A stretch of DNA of 64,000 bases from Thauera sedimentorum (GCF_014489115.1 NZ_JACTAH010000002.1:620001-684000), one strand, 5' to 3'; numbered from the stretch's first letter, positions 1 through 11,768 are shown. Notes: a model not told the origin generated them from the letters alone. Program-made: numbers and translations.

Positions 1-281
1 AGGCGCTGGACTACTACGACCCCGCCTTCGAGCACGGCGGCAAGCTGCCCGCGGCACTCGCGCGCGCCACCGCCGAGTTCCTGGTGGTGTCCTTCACCAC
101 CGACTGGCGTTTCTCACCGGCGCGCTCGCGCGAGATCGTCTACGCCCTGCTGCACAACCGCCGGCGGGTCAGCTACGCGGAGATCGACTGCGACGCCGGG
201 CACGACTCCTTCCTGCTCGACGAGCCGCAATACCACGCCGTGCTCGGCGCCTGGTTCGACCGCATCGAGGTGCACGCATGA
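1..281 (+). CDS. metX: Homoserine O-acyltransferase MetX, C-terminal part (partial)
   Basis: Only the last ~92 codons are present; the 5' part lies before the window. MetX is an alpha/beta hydrolase that acylates homoserine with acetyl-CoA or succinyl-CoA at the first committed step of methionine synthesis. The visible end has the family hallmark [16 protein letters not shown], which carries the catalytic Asp, and AGHDSFL, which carries the catalytic His. Its stop overlaps the metW start in an ATGA arrangement, so the two are translationally coupled. Whether the acyl donor is acetyl- or succinyl-CoA cannot be read from this fragment. Confidence 0.9.
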   Translation, partial: ALDYYDPAFEHGGKLPAALARATAEFLVVSFTTDWRFSPARSREIVYALLHNRRRVSYAEIDCDAGHDSFLLDEPQYHAVLGAWFDRIEVHA

Positions 282-862
282 GCTACCGCTACGACTATGA
301 CGTGATCGCCCAGTGGATCGCCCCGGGCGAGAAGGTGCTGGACCTGGGCTGCGGCGACGGCAGCCTGCTGCGCCACCTGATGGAAGTGCGCCAGGTGCTG
401 GGCTACGGCGTGGAGAACGACCCGGACAAGCTGCTCGCCTGCGTGAAGAACGGCGTGGACGTGCTGCAGATCGACATGGAGAAGGGCCTGGCCGGCTTCG
501 AGGACGGCTTCTTCGACCACGTCATCATGAGCCTGTCGCTGCAGGCCATGCACAACACCCAGGGCATCCTCGCCGAGATGCTGCGGGTGGGCCGCGAGGC
601 GGTGGTGAGCTTTCCCAACTTCGGCTACTGGCGCCACCGCCAGAGCATCCTCAACGGCCGCATGCCGGTGTCGGAGAGCCTGCCGCACCAGTGGTTCAAC
701 ACCCCCAACGTGCGCTTCTTCACCATCGCCGACTTCGACGCGCTGTGCGAGATGAACGGCATCGTGGTGCGCGAGCGCCTGGCGTTCGACGAGGGCAAGC
801 TCATCCTCGAGGAAGCGAACTTCCTCGCCAGCGTGGCGGTGTACCGGCTGGGGCGGCGCTGA
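278..862 (+). CDS. metW: MetW, methionine biosynthesis methyltransferase-like protein
   Basis: A 194-aa class I SAM-methyltransferase fold. The glycine-rich motif I is [12 protein letters not shown] near residues 20-32, followed by the family-typical block [16 protein letters not shown]. It starts with an ATG inside the metX stop (4-nt overlap). metX-metW pairing is widespread in proteobacteria, and MetW is reported to support MetX activity. Length is normal for the family (about 190-200 aa). A strong inverted repeat follows directly after the stop. Confidence 0.93.
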   Translation: MSYRYDYDVIAQWIAPGEKVLDLGCGDGSLLRHLMEVRQVLGYGVENDPDKLLACVKNGVDVLQIDMEKGLAGFEDGFFDHVIMSLSLQAMHNTQGILAEMLRVGREAVVSFPNFGYWRHRQSILNGRMPVSESLPHQWFNTPNVRFFTIADFDALCEMNGIVVRERLAFDEGKLILEEANFLASVAVYRLGRR

Positions 863-877
863 GCGGCCGCTGAAAGA

Positions 878-906
878 AAGAAAGGGGGCCCGCGGCCCCC
901 TTTCTT
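878..906. terminator. Bidirectional Rho-independent terminator between metW and the 105-aa gene
   Basis: A perfect 13-bp stem (878-890 and 894-906) around a 3-nt loop. The stem is GC-rich at the core (GGGGGCC/GGCCCCC) and A-rich/T-rich at its ends, so it reads as a terminator from either side. It sits between two convergent genes. Confidence 0.8.
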
Positions 907-925
907 CATGGCGCCGGCAGGTCGA

Positions 926-1243
926 TCAGCCGACCACGAATCCGGCCACGTCCACACGGATCGCCGGGCGCTCCAGAGCGCGGCCGACCGCGGCGGCAAA
1001 CTGCTTCGCCCATTCGCCCGGCTGCTTGAAACGCTCCTCACCGCCGTACTTGGCGACATTGAGGATCATGTCCAGCACCAGGATCTTGCCCATCGGGTTG
1101 GACGGCGTGCACTCGAGCACCTCGAATTCCTTGGCGAGCCAGGCACGCGCCTGATCCTTGGTCATGCCGGCGGTGTCGGCGTCATGCACGGTCAGTTCGT
1201 ATTCCCGGTTGGCACCGAAGGATACGGTGATGTGCTGGGTCAT
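926..1243 (-). CDS. Hypothetical small protein (105 aa)
   Basis: I do not recognise this family. The start is the ATG at 1243, supported by a GAGGAGA ribosome binding site 7-8 nt upstream; the longer open frame (to 1408) lacks such support. The protein starts MTQHITVSFGANREYELTV and ends ALERPAIRVDVAGFVVG. It is soluble-looking, with no signal peptide, membrane span or cysteine cluster beyond a single Cys. It is transcribed away from the GGDEF-EAL gene and converges on metW, with a shared terminator. Codon use looks like the surrounding genes. Confidence 0.75.
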   Translation of the reverse strand: MTQHITVSFGANREYELTVHDADTAGMTKDQARAWLAKEFEVLECTPSNPMGKILVLDMILNVAKYGGEERFKQPGEWAKQFAAAVGRALERPAIRVDVAGFVVG

Positions 1244-1469
1244 GTTGATCTCCTCGCGTTCGCTGTGGTTTTGTTGAAAGCGCATTTTCGGCCTGCTCGC
1301 ACGGGCAGGCAAGCCCGTACGCATGCGTATCGCTGCAGCGCACGATTGTAAGCCCTCCGGGGCGCTGTCAGAATCGACCGCAAAAATGCTCCCCGATTCG
1401 GGACCCACACGAGAGCCGCCTGCTTCCGGGACAGGCCCACTCCACTCCTACCCACACCTCCGGTACGGT

Positions 1470-4400
1470 ATGTCGAGAGCCAAGGCAGATCCCTTCACCA
1501 TCCAGTTCGCGGCGGTCTTCCTCATCGTCGCCAGCGCGATCGCCCTGGCCTTCTTCGCCTACTACCAGCAACAGAGTTCCGTGGTGCGCGACGGCGCCCG
1601 CGCCGAACTGCAGTCCGTGGTCCGCCTGCTCGCCCAGGACGTGGCCCGCTGGCGCAACGAGCGCCTGGGCGACGGCGAGGTCCTGCGCCGCAACCGCGCC
1701 GGGCTCGCCCAGCTCGACCGCTCGCTCGCCGGCGACAACGGCATCGGCAGCGCGGAGTTGCGCTACTGGCTGCAGGGCTACCTGGACGTCTCCGACTACG
1801 AGAGCGTACTGGTGCTCGATGCCCGCGGGCAGGAGCTGCTCGCCCTGGGCCGGGCGCACCAGCTGTCGCCGGCCACCGCGGTGGCGGTGCGCGAGGCAAG
1901 GGAGAGCGGTTTCACCCGCCTGAGCTCACTGCAGCGCGACCCGGCCGGAGAGATCTATCTCGACCTGGTCGTTCCGGTGCCGCTGGCCGGCGAACACTGG
2001 CAGGTCGACACCGTGGTGCTGCGCGTGTCGCCGGACAACTACCTGATCCCCTTGCTGCAGGGCTCGCCGCGCATCACCCAGTCGGGCGAGACCTTGCTGT
2101 TCGAACGCACCGCGAACGGCCTGCGGCTGATGCTGCCCGCGCGCTTCCGGGCGCCGGACGCCCCGCCGCTCGAGGTATCCCGCGACGATCCGGTGGCGGT
2201 GTCGGCTGCCGCGCTGCGCGGCGACCTGGACGGCGAGGGGCAGGATTACCGCAACGGCCCGCTGGTCTTCGCCGCCGCCGCGCAGATCGAGGAGGCGGGC
2301 TGGCTGTTGCTGAGCAAGGTGGACCAGGAGGAGTTGCTGGCAGGTTCGCGCCAGCAGCTCCTCGGCGCGGCGGCGGTCAGCCTGTTGCTGCTGATCGCCG
2401 CCGCCGTCGCCCTGGCGCGCATCTGGCGCAACCAGCGCCGCGTCACCCGCGGCCGCCTGCGTGAGGAACAGCGCTACCGCCAGGAACTGGAGCGGCTGCG
2501 CAACGACCTGATCGAAACCATGGAGGTGGCACGCCTGGGCGGCTGGGAGCGCAACCTGATCTCCGACGAGCTGTGGTGGTCCGACCGCACCCGCAAGCTG
2601 CTCGGCATCGCCGACGGCGTGGCACCGACCCGCGAGGCCTTCCTCGAGCGCATCCATCCGGACGACCGCGAGCAGGTGAACGAGGCGCTGACCAGCGCCT
2701 ACCGCGAGGGCAAGAGTGGCGATTTCTACTACCGCATCGTCGGCGCTGCCGGCGCGATCCGCCACTTCCACAACCGCTTCCGCATCGAGAAGGACGTCGA
2801 CGGCAAACCCTGGCGGGTGGTCGGCACGGTGCAGGACATCACCGGCCAGCAACTGCTGGCGCAGGAGCTGGAGCGCAAGTCGGCCTACCTGCTGGCCATC
2901 GTCAACCACCTGCCGCAAGGCATCAGCGTGTTCGACGAGACCTTGCACCTGCAGTACTGGAACGAGGGCTTCGCCGACGTGCTGGAGCTGCCGCCCGGCA
3001 CGGTGTACCAGAACGTCAGCTTCGACGACCTGATCATGGTCCCCGCCCTGCGCGGCGAGTACGGCCCGGGCGACCCGGCAGAGCACGTGCGCAAGCGGCG
3101 CGAACTCGCCTTGCAGTTCCAGGCACACCGCTTCGAACGCACCCGGCCGAACGGCCGCACCCACCTGGTGGCCGGCGAGCCGCTGTTCATCGACGGCAAG
3201 GTGGCCGGCTTCATCACCACCTACACCGACATCACCGAGCACAAGCACGCCCAGGCCGAACTCGCCCGCCAGAACCGCATCCTGCAGACCATCATCGAGA
3301 ACATTCCGGGTGGCGTCACGCTGATCGACCGCGACCTCAATCTGGTGGCCTGCAACGAGGAACTGAAGCGGGTGCTCGACTTCCCCGACGAGCTGTTCGC
3401 CAACGGCCTGCCGACGCTGGAGACCCTGATGCGCTACAACGCCGAGCGCGGCGAGTACGGCGACGGCGACCCCGAGCGCATCGTCGCCGACCTGCTCGCC
3501 CGTGCTCGGCGCACCGAGCCGCACAGCTTCGAGCGCACCCGCCCGGACGGCACGGTGCTCCACGTGCAGGGCCAGCCCCTGCCCGACGGCGGCTTCGTCA
3601 CCATCTACACCGACATCACCGAACGCAAGCGCGCCGAGGCCGAGATCGAGCACCTGGCCCATCACGACATGCTCACCGGACTGGCCAACCGCTTCTCGCT
3701 CGACGCCCGGCTGGCGCAGTCGCTGGCCGACTCGCGGCGCAACGGCCACGGCCTGGCGGTGCTCTTCCTCGATCTAGACCGCTTCAAGCACATCAACGAC
3801 TCGCTCGGCCACCAGGTCGGCGACTGCCTGCTCAAGGAGGTGGCCGAGCGCCTGCGCCACACGGTGCGCGATGCCGACATCGTCGCCCGCCAGGGCGGCG
3901 ACGAGTTCGTGGTGGTCATCCAGGGCATCTCCAGCAGCGCACGCGCGGCACACGTGGCCGAAAAGATCCTCACCCGCCTGTCCGCCCCCTACGAGACCGG
4001 CGGCGCGGAACTGCACACCACGCCGTCCATCGGCATCGCGCTGTATCCGGAGGACGGCGAGGACGCCGCCGAGCTGCTGCGCTGCGCGGACACCGCGATG
4101 TACCACGCCAAGGCCCTGGGCCGCGCCAACTACCAGTTCTTCACCGAGGAGATGAACCGCAGCGCCACCGAGCGCCTGGACCTCGAACGCAAGCTGCGCC
4201 GCGCCCTGCAGCAGGGCGAGTTCGAACTGTGGTACCAGCCGCAGCTCGGTGCCGCCGATGGCCGCGTACGCGGGGTCGAGGCGCTGGTGCGCTGGCGCCA
4301 CCCGGAGGATGGGCTGATCCCGCCCTTCCGCTTCATCCCGCTGGCCGAGGAAACCGGCCTGATCGTCGAGCTGGGCAAGTGGGTGCTGCGCGAGGCCTGC

Positions 4401-4952
4401 CGGCAGGCCCGCGCATGGCTGGACCGCGGCCTGCCCTCGCTGCGCATGTCGGTCAACCTGTCCACCCGCCAGCTGATGCACGCCGGGTTGGCCGAGGCGG
4501 TCGGCGAGGCATTGGCCGACAGCGAGCTGCCGGCCTCGCAACTGGAGCTGGAGATCACCGAGAGTTCAGTGATGGAGCGCCCGAACGACGCCATCCCGGT
4601 GCTCGGCGGCCTCAAGCGGCTGGGCGTGCGGCTGGCGATCGACGACTTCGGCACCGGCTACTCGTCGCTGTCCTACCTCAAGCTCTTCCCGCTCGACCAC
4701 CTGAAGATCGACCGCTCCTTCGTCTCCGACATCGAGCATGACGCCAACGACGCGGCCATCGTCGCGGCCGCGGTGTCCATGGCCCACAACCTCGGCCTGT
4801 CGGTGATCGCCGAAGGCGTGGAAACCGCGGTGCAGGTCGCCCGCCTGTCCGAGCTGGGCTGCGACGAACTGCAGGGCTACCACTTCAGCCGGCCGCTGCC
4901 GGCCGACGAGGCGGAAGACTGGCTGCAGAAGCGCTTCGCCGATCTGGGATAA
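1470..4952 (+). CDS. Membrane PAS-PAS-PAS-GGDEF-EAL c-di-GMP turnover protein
   Basis: About 1160 aa from the ATG at 1470. The upstream in-frame extension to 1323 overlaps the divergent promoter region and lacks a membrane start, so I prefer 1470. Order: TM1 about residues 12-31; a ~260-residue periplasmic sensor region; TM2 about 299-320; three PAS-like domains (about 349-460, 476-590, 607-720); GGDEF about 731-890; EAL about 905-1150. The cyclase motif GGDEF is intact at 809-813, with an RDAD inhibitory-site motif five residues before it. The EAL domain keeps EALVRW (E937), [20 protein letters not shown] and the terminal [11 protein letters not shown]. Both diguanylate cyclase and phosphodiesterase activities are therefore possible; which dominates cannot be told from sequence. 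Confidence 0.93.
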   Translation: MSRAKADPFTIQFAAVFLIVASAIALAFFAYYQQQSSVVRDGARAELQSVVRLLAQDVARWRNERLGDGEVLRRNRAGLAQLDRSLAGDNGIGSAELRYWLQGYLDVSDYESVLVLDARGQELLALGRAHQLSPATAVAVREARESGFTRLSSLQRDPAGEIYLDLVVPVPLAGEHWQVDTVVLRVSPDNYLIPLLQGSPRITQSGETLLFERTANGLRLMLPARFRAPDAPPLEVSRDDPVAVSAAALRGDLDGEGQDYRNGPLVFAAAAQIEEAGWLLLSKVDQEELLAGSRQQLLGAAAVSLLLLIAAAVALARIWRNQRRVTRGRLREEQRYRQELERLRNDLIETMEVARLGGWERNLISDELWWSDRTRKLLGIADGVAPTREAFLERIHPDDREQVNEALTSAYREGKSGDFYYRIVGAAGAIRHFHNRFRIEKDVDGKPWRVVGTVQDITGQQLLAQELERKSAYLLAIVNHLPQGISVFDETLHLQYWNEGFADVLELPPGTVYQNVSFDDLIMVPALRGEYGPGDPAEHVRKRRELALQFQAHRFERTRPNGRTHLVAGEPLFIDGKVAGFITTYTDITEHKHAQAELARQNRILQTIIENIPGGVTLIDRDLNLVACNEELKRVLDFPDELFANGLPTLETLMRYNAERGEYGDGDPERIVADLLARARRTEPHSFERTRPDGTVLHVQGQPLPDGGFVTIYTDITERKRAEAEIEHLAHHDMLTGLANRFSLDARLAQSLADSRRNGHGLAVLFLDLDRFKHINDSLGHQVGDCLLKEVAERLRHTVRDADIVARQGGDEFVVVIQGISSSARAAHVAEKILTRLSAPYETGGAELHTTPSIGIALYPEDGEDAAELLRCADTAMYHAKALGRANYQFFTEEMNRSATERLDLERKLRRALQQGEFELWYQPQLGAADGRVRGVEALVRWRHPEDGLIPPFRFIPLAEETGLIVELGKWVLREACRQARAWLDRGLPSLRMSVNLSTRQLMHAGLAEAVGEALADSELPASQLELEITESSVMERPNDAIPVLGGLKRLGVRLAIDDFGTGYSSLSYLKLFPLDHLKIDRSFVSDIEHDANDAAIVAAAVSMAHNLGLSVIAEGVETAVQVARLSELGCDELQGYHFSRPLPADEAEDWLQKRFADLG

Positions 4953-4983
4953 TGCGCGTTTTCCCCGTTCGGCCCGCCACCAG

Positions 4984-5709
4984 ATGACCGCAACCGCCGC
5001 CCGCCTCGTCGAGGCCGCACAGCAACTCTCCACGTCCGTCGGCGCCCTGCGCTTCAGCGCCCCGGTCAGCCATGTGTACAACCCGCTCGACTACGCCTGG
5101 GGCATCCACCGCAACTACCTGGAGCGCTACGGCGCGGGCCGCAAGCGCGTCGTCTTCCTGGGCATGAACCCCGGCCCCTTCGGGATGGCGCAGACCGGCG
5201 TGCCCTTCGGCGAGATCGGCGCGGTGCGCGACTGGCTGGGGCTGGCCGGCGCGGTCGGCCAGCCGGCGCAGAGCAACCCGAAGCGGCCGGTCGAAGGCTT
5301 CGCCTGCAAGCGCGCCGAGGTCAGCGGCCAGCGCCTGTGGGGTCTGTTCCGGGCACGCTTCGGCGATCCCCGGCAGTTCTTCGCCGATCACTTCGTCGCC
5401 AACTACTGTCCGCTGGTGTTCTTCGACCAGGGCCGCAACCTCACCCCCGACAAGCTGCCGGCAGCCGAATCCCGCCCGCTGCTGGCGGCCTGCAACACCC
5501 ATCTGCGCGCCATGGTGGCCGCCCTAGAGCCGGAATGGGTGATCGGCGTCGGCGCCTGGGCGGAGAAGCGCGCAGCCGAAGCCCTGGACGGCCTGCCGTT
5601 GCGCTTCGGACGCATCCTGCATCCAAGCCCGGCCAGCCCGGCGGCCAACCGCGGCTGGGCCGAGGCGGCCAGCCGGCAGCTTGCCGAGCTCGGCATCTGG
5701 GAGGACTGA
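4984..5709 (+). CDS. SMUG1-type (family 3) uracil-DNA glycosylase
   Basis: A 241-aa member of the uracil-DNA glycosylase superfamily that most resembles SMUG1. Motif 1 is GMNPGPFGMAQTGVPFGE (residues 60-77, essentially the SMUG1 signature with its Asn at 62). NYCPL is at 140-144. Motif 2 begins HPSPASPAANRGW at 213, where vertebrate SMUG1 has HPSPR; the Arg position is Ala here. Expected role: removal of uracil or oxidised pyrimidines in base-excision repair. It lies 31 nt after the GGDEF-EAL gene on the same strand, with no obvious functional link. Family call is firm; substrate range is inferred. Confidence 0.87.
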   Translation: MTATAARLVEAAQQLSTSVGALRFSAPVSHVYNPLDYAWGIHRNYLERYGAGRKRVVFLGMNPGPFGMAQTGVPFGEIGAVRDWLGLAGAVGQPAQSNPKRPVEGFACKRAEVSGQRLWGLFRARFGDPRQFFADHFVANYCPLVFFDQGRNLTPDKLPAAESRPLLAACNTHLRAMVAALEPEWVIGVGAWAEKRAAEALDGLPLRFGRILHPSPASPAANRGWAEAASRQLAELGIWED

Positions 5710-5769
5710 GGCCGAAGGACGCCGCTGATCAGGCGTAGTGCTTTCGGACGGCTTGGCGTGCAGGCGGTT

Positions 5770-5786
5770 CGTAATTCATAATTACG
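5770..5786. promoter_or_regulatory. AT-rich palindrome upstream of the carbonic anhydrase gene
   Basis: CGTAATT-CAT-AATTACG, a perfect 7-bp inverted repeat with a 3-nt spacer, 40 nt before the can start. It stands out because the flanks are very GC-rich. It could be an operator, or a small hairpin in the leader; no known regulator site is recognised. Confidence 0.35.
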
Positions 5787-5825
5787 GAATCTTTACCGGG
5801 CTCCGCCCGCCGAGGAATCCGCACC

Positions 5826-6473
5826 ATGCCCCAATCCATCGAACACCTCTTCGCCAACAACAAGGCGTGGTCCGAGCGCATGCATGCCGAGGACCCGGAG
5901 TTCTTCTCCCGCCTGGTCAAGCAGCAGACCCCCGAATACCTGTGGATCGGCTGCTCGGACAGCCGCGTGCCGGCCAACCAGATCGTCGGCCTGGCGCCGG
6001 GCGAGATCTTCGTCCATCGCAACATCGCCAACGTGGTGGTGCACACCGACCTGAACGCGCTGTCGGTCATCCACTACGCCGTCGAGATCCTGCGCGTGAA
6101 GCACATCCTGGTGGTCGGCCACTACGGCTGCGGCGGCGTCAAGGCGGCGCTGCACGACAACCGCACCGGGCTGACCGACAACTGGCTGCGCCATGTGCAG
6201 GACGTGCGCGACCGCCACCTGCAGAAGCTCGACGAGATCGAGGACCAGAGCGAACGCCTCGACCGCCTGTGCGAACTCAACGCCATCCACCAGGTGGTGA
6301 ACATCAGCCAGACCTCCATCCTGCGCGAGGCCTGGCAGCGCGGCCAGGCGGTCACCGTGCATGGCTGGTGCTACAGCCTGCACGACGGCCTGGTGCGCGA
6401 GCTCGGCGTAAGCGCGCGCGGGCGCGAGGATGCGGTGGAACAGTACCGCAGCGCGGTCGATCGCCTGCTCTGA
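5826..6473 (+). CDS. can: Beta-class carbonic anhydrase
   Basis: 215 aa, normal length. It interconverts CO2 and bicarbonate in the cytoplasm. The zinc ligands are seen in CSDSRVP (Cys43, with the Asp45/Arg47 dyad) and VGHYGCGGV (His99, Cys102), matching the Can-type spacing. HRNIANVV is also conserved. A GAGGAA ribosome binding site precedes the ATG. It is the first gene of a tightly spaced + strand run with mak and a MOSC gene, although the three have no obvious shared pathway. An AT-rich palindrome lies in its leader. Confidence 0.95.
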   Translation: MPQSIEHLFANNKAWSERMHAEDPEFFSRLVKQQTPEYLWIGCSDSRVPANQIVGLAPGEIFVHRNIANVVVHTDLNALSVIHYAVEILRVKHILVVGHYGCGGVKAALHDNRTGLTDNWLRHVQDVRDRHLQKLDEIEDQSERLDRLCELNAIHQVVNISQTSILREAWQRGQAVTVHGWCYSLHDGLVRELGVSARGREDAVEQYRSAVDRLL

Positions 6474-6498
6474 TCCACATCCCGCCGCAGGCATCCCG

Positions 6499-7395
6499 GT
6501 GATCCGCATCGGCGTCGACCTGGGCGGCACCAAGATCGAGATCGTCGCGCTCGACGGCGACGGCCGCGAACTGCTGCGTCGCCGCGTCCCCACGCCCCAG
6601 GGCGACTACCCCGCCACCGTGGGCGCGGTGGCCGCGCTGGTCGAGCAGGCCGAAGCCGAACTCGGCGTGCGCGGCCAGTGCCCGGTCGGCATCGGTACGC
6701 CGGGCTCGACCTCCCCGCTCACCGGGCGGATGCGCAACGCCAATTCCACCTGCCTCAACGGCCGGGCCCTGCGCGAGGACCTCGCCGCCCGCCTGGGCCG
6801 GCCGCTGCGCATCGCCAACGATGCCGACTGCTTCGCCATGTCGGAGGCCACCGACGGGGCCGGTGCCGGCGCGGCGGTGGTGTTCGGCGTGATCCTCGGT
6901 ACCGGGGTCGGCGGCGGCATCGTCGTGCATGGGCGCCTGCTCACCGGCGCCAACGGCATCGCCGGCGAATGGGGGCATTCCCCGCTGCCGCTGCCCGGCC
7001 CTGAGGACCTGCCGCTGCCGCCATGCTATTGCGGGCGCAGCGGCTGCATCGAAACCTACCTGTCCGGCCCCGGCATGGCCGCCGACCATCGGCGCCACGG
7101 TGGCGAGGCGCTGGACGCCGACGCCATCGCCCAGGGGGCCGCTACCGGCGATGCGACCTGCGAAGCCACGCTGGCCCGCTACGAGCAGCGCCTGGCGCGT
7201 GCCCTGGCCGGGGTGATCAACCTGCTGGACCCGGACGTGATCGTCCTCGGCGGCGGACTGTCCCGCCTCGAACGCCTCTACCGCACGGTGCCGCAGCTGT
7301 GGCAGGCGCAGGTGTTCGCCGACCGGGTCGTCACCCGCCTCGAAGCGGGCCGGCACGGCGACGCCTCGGGCGTGCGCGGCGCGGCACGCCTGTGA
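6499..7395 (+). CDS. mak: ROK-family fructokinase (Mak-like)
   Basis: 298 aa if started at the GTG at 6499, giving VIRIGVDLGGTKIEIVAL, the usual ROK start. A longer frame from 6430 would overlap can and is unlikely. The ATP-binding motif DLGGTK is at the N-terminus; GEWGHSPLP and the ROK zinc motif CYCGRSGCIETYLSG follow, and NLLDPDVIVLGGG is near the C-terminus. The sequence resembles E. coli Mak along its whole length, including NANSTCLNG. Expected reaction: ATP-dependent phosphorylation of fructose or a related hexose. Another ROK sugar specificity remains possible. Confidence 0.85.
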   Translation: MIRIGVDLGGTKIEIVALDGDGRELLRRRVPTPQGDYPATVGAVAALVEQAEAELGVRGQCPVGIGTPGSTSPLTGRMRNANSTCLNGRALREDLAARLGRPLRIANDADCFAMSEATDGAGAGAAVVFGVILGTGVGGGIVVHGRLLTGANGIAGEWGHSPLPLPGPEDLPLPPCYCGRSGCIETYLSGPGMAADHRRHGGEALDADAIAQGAATGDATCEATLARYEQRLARALAGVINLLDPDVIVLGGGLSRLERLYRTVPQLWQAQVFADRVVTRLEAGRHGDASGVRGAARL

Positions 7396-7408
7396 GAGAC
7401 TGCACGGC

Positions 7409-8095
7409 ATGGACACCATGCCCGACTCCCCCCTCCCCTCGCTGACGCTCGGCGGACTGTTCGCCGGCGGCCTGCGCCCCTTGCCGCCCGAAGGCCAGCT
7501 CACCGGCATGTTCAAGGCGCCGGTGGCCGGCCGCTGCGAGATCGGCCCCACCGGCCTGGCCGGCGACCGCCAGGCCGATCCGCGCTACCACGGCGGCCCG
7601 CAGAAGGCCTTGCACCACTATCCGGCCGAGCACTACGAGCGGCTGGCGCAGGCACGACCCGGACTGGCCGGCCTGCTCGCCCCCGGCGTGCTGGGCGAGA
7701 ACCTGTCCACCCGCGGCTGGACCGAGCACGAGGTCTGCATCGGCGACATCTTCCGCCTCGGCACGGCGCGTATCCAGGTCAGCGAGCCGCGCAGTCCGTG
7801 CTGGAAGATCGACGCGCGCTGCGAGGACAACGGCTTGTCCAGGCTGATCGCCGCCGAAGGCCTGACCGGCTGGTACTACCGGGTGCTGACGCCGGGCAGC
7901 GTGGCCGCCGGCGACCGCTTCGAGCTCGAAGAGCGGCCCGCCCCCGGCCTCACCCTCGCCCGCCTGTGGCGCGCGCGCATCGACCATCGCCCCGACCCGG
8001 ATGAACTGGCGATGCTCGGCGCGGCCGCCGGGCTGTCGCCGGCCTGGCAGAAGCGCCTGGCCGACCGCCGCGCCTGGCTGCTGGGCAACGCCTGA
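7409..8095 (+). CDS. MOSC domain protein (YiiM-like)
   Basis: 228 aa. The N-terminal MOSC domain shows GDRQADPRYHGGPQKALHHYP and GVLGENLSTRG, and the conserved cysteine in SEPRSPCWKI. The helical C-terminal tail (LTLARLWRARIDHRPD) is typical of the YiiM branch. MOSC proteins are linked to molybdenum cofactor or Mo-dependent N-hydroxylated-compound reduction; the precise substrate is unknown. It begins 14 nt after mak, so it is probably co-transcribed with it, and converges on priA with only 18 nt between them. Confidence 0.85.
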   Translation: MDTMPDSPLPSLTLGGLFAGGLRPLPPEGQLTGMFKAPVAGRCEIGPTGLAGDRQADPRYHGGPQKALHHYPAEHYERLAQARPGLAGLLAPGVLGENLSTRGWTEHEVCIGDIFRLGTARIQVSEPRSPCWKIDARCEDNGLSRLIAAEGLTGWYYRVLTPGSVAAGDRFELEERPAPGLTLARLWRARIDHRPDPDELAMLGAAAGLSPAWQKRLADRRAWLLGNA

Positions 8096-8113
8096 CCCCG
8101 CGCCAGCTGCGGT

Positions 8114-10285
<2,172 letters not shown>

Positions 10286-10399
10286 GCAGTCGAGGCCTTC
10301 TTGCGGGTAACGTCTTTATAAACAGTTACTTGGCGCGTTTACTTGATGCGAAACGTGGAAAATGACGCTAACACTTTGCTGCAGAAACAGCTCGGAAGC

Positions 10400-10433
10400 T
10401 TGTCCACAAAAGCTGTGGATAAGTTTGTGGAAA
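10400..10433. promoter_or_regulatory. Cluster of three DnaA-box-like 9-mers
   Basis: Within 34 bp: TTGTCCACA (+, 10400-10408), TGTGGATAA (10414-10422, a perfect TTATCCACA on the - strand) and TTGTGGAAA (10425-10433, TTTCCACAA on the - strand). This could be a DnaA-controlled operator for priA or a DnaA-binding accessory site. The sequence is direct observation; the function is inferred. Confidence 0.55.
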
Positions 10434-10485
10434 GCCTGGGTGAAACGAGCGCAAACCGGTACGGCACAAGCATTTCCACTACTTT

Positions 10486-10511
10486 GCCCCAACATTAGGC
10501 AGGGGCTTTTT
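10486..10511 (+). terminator. Weak terminator-like hairpin with T-tract
   Basis: GCCCC (10486-10490) pairs with GGGGC (10502-10506) and is followed by TTTTT. No + strand gene lies directly upstream, so if real it would end an unrecognised short transcript. Low support. Confidence 0.3.
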
Positions 10512-10685
10512 GCTTGTAAAACAGAGACTTATGATTTTTGATGCATACTGCACCAGCGCTGTGCAGCAAATGCCGCGGGAACAGCCGGGTGTGCATAAGT
10601 CAACCCGATTTGGTGCATTTTTCTTGTTGACAGGCGCGAAATCCCCACTACCGAAAAACAGGTATTCCGCGCCTGTCGCGCGGGC

Positions 10686-11768
10686 TCAGCCGGCGGCCTT
10701 GCTGCGCACCGCACGGCTGTGCGCATGCACGGTGTCGACCAGCACCGAGACGCTCTCCGGCGGGGTGAATTGCGAGATGCCGTGACCGAGGTTGAACACG
10801 TGGCCGGGGTGTGGCCCGAAGGCATCGACCACCCGACGCGCTTCGGCGGCAACGACTTCCGGGGGCGCAAACAGGATGGAAGGGTCCAGGTTGCCCTGCA
10901 GCGCCACCTTGTGGCCCACCTTCTCGCGCGCACGGCCGATGTCCAGCGTCCAGTCGAGGCCGACCGCGTCCGAACCGAGGTCGGCGATCTGCTCGATCCA
11001 CACGCCGCCGCCCTTGGTGAATACGATGCTGGGCACGCGCTCGCCGTCGCGCTCGCGGATCAGGCCATCCACCACGCGCTTGAGGTAGGCCAGGGAGAAC
11101 TCCTGGTAGGCGGCCTCGGACAGCACCCCGCCCCAGGAGTCGAACACCATGACCGCCTGCGCGCCGGATTCGATCTGGGCGTTGAGGTAGGCCACCACCG
11201 AATCGGCCGTGACCGACAGGATGTGGTGCAGCAGGTCCGGCCGGGTGTAGGCCATGGTCTTGATGCGGCGGTAGTCGGTCTCCGAGCCGGAGCCGCCTTC
11301 CACCATGTAGCAGGCCAGGGTCCACGGGCTGCCGGAGAAGCCGATCAGCGGCACCGAGCCGTCCAGCGCACGGCGGATCTCGGCGACCGCATCCATGACG
11401 TACTGCAGTTCGGCGTGCGGGTCCGGCGCGGCCAGGTTGCGGATCTCCCACTCCTCGCGCAGCGGACGCTCGAAGCGCGGGCCCTCGCCTTCGGCGAAGT
11501 ACAGGCCGAGGCCCATCGCGTCGGGCACGGTGAGGATGTCGGAGAACAGGATGGCGGCATCCAGGTCGTAGCGTGCCAGCGGCTGCAGCGTGACCTCGCA
11601 GGCCAGCGCCGGGCTCTTGCACAGTTGCAGGAAGCTGCCGGCGCGCTTGCGCGTCTCGCAGTACTCCGGCAGGTAGCGGCCGGCCTGGCGCATCAGCCAG
11701 ACGGGGGTGTACTCGGTGGGCTGGCGCAGCAGTGCGCGCAGAAAGGTGTCGTTCTTGAGGCGGCTCAC
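10686..11768 (-). CDS. hemE: Uroporphyrinogen decarboxylase HemE
   Basis: 360 aa from the GTG at 11768, preceded by AGGAACGACAAC. The open frame extends further to 11936 without homology. HemE converts uroporphyrinogen III to coproporphyrinogen III in haem synthesis. The N-terminal signature [16 protein letters not shown] is present, as are [14 protein letters not shown] and [12 protein letters not shown] with HVFNLGHGI near the end. Length matches the family (about 355). It is followed on the - strand by the priA leader region and preceded by a REPIN-like element. Confidence 0.96.
   Translation of the reverse strand: MSRLKNDTFLRALLRQPTEYTPVWLMRQAGRYLPEYCETRKRAGSFLQLCKSPALACEVTLQPLARYDLDAAILFSDILTVPDAMGLGLYFAEGEGPRFERPLREEWEIRNLAAPDPHAELQYVMDAVAEIRRALDGSVPLIGFSGSPWTLACYMVEGGSGSETDYRRIKTMAYTRPDLLHHILSVTADSVVAYLNAQIESGAQAVMVFDSWGGVLSEAAYQEFSLAYLKRVVDGLIRERDGERVPSIVFTKGGGVWIEQIADLGSDAVGLDWTLDIGRAREKVGHKVALQGNLDPSILFAPPEVVAAEARRVVDAFGPHPGHVFNLGHGISQFTPPESVSVLVDTVHAHSRAVRSKAAG

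Larger units (their letters stand above)
10286..10685. other. 400-bp intergenic region between priA and hemE
   Basis: No credible gene. The region is less GC-rich than its flanks. It contains a three-box DnaA cluster (10400-10433), a small hairpin followed by T5 (10486-10511), and the priA 5' leader. hemE ends at its right edge and priA starts at its left edge, both on the - strand. The hemE transcript end and the priA promoter must both lie here. Confidence 0.7.

Noticed and set aside
1323..1469. Longer N-terminus of the GGDEF-EAL protein
   Set aside because: Would precede the membrane helix with a Pro/Ser-rich stretch and enter the divergent promoter region; no ribosome binding site.
10510..10785. 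91-aa open frame running into hemE antisense
   Set aside because: Starts in the intergenic region and continues antisense to hemE; no homology or ribosome binding site.
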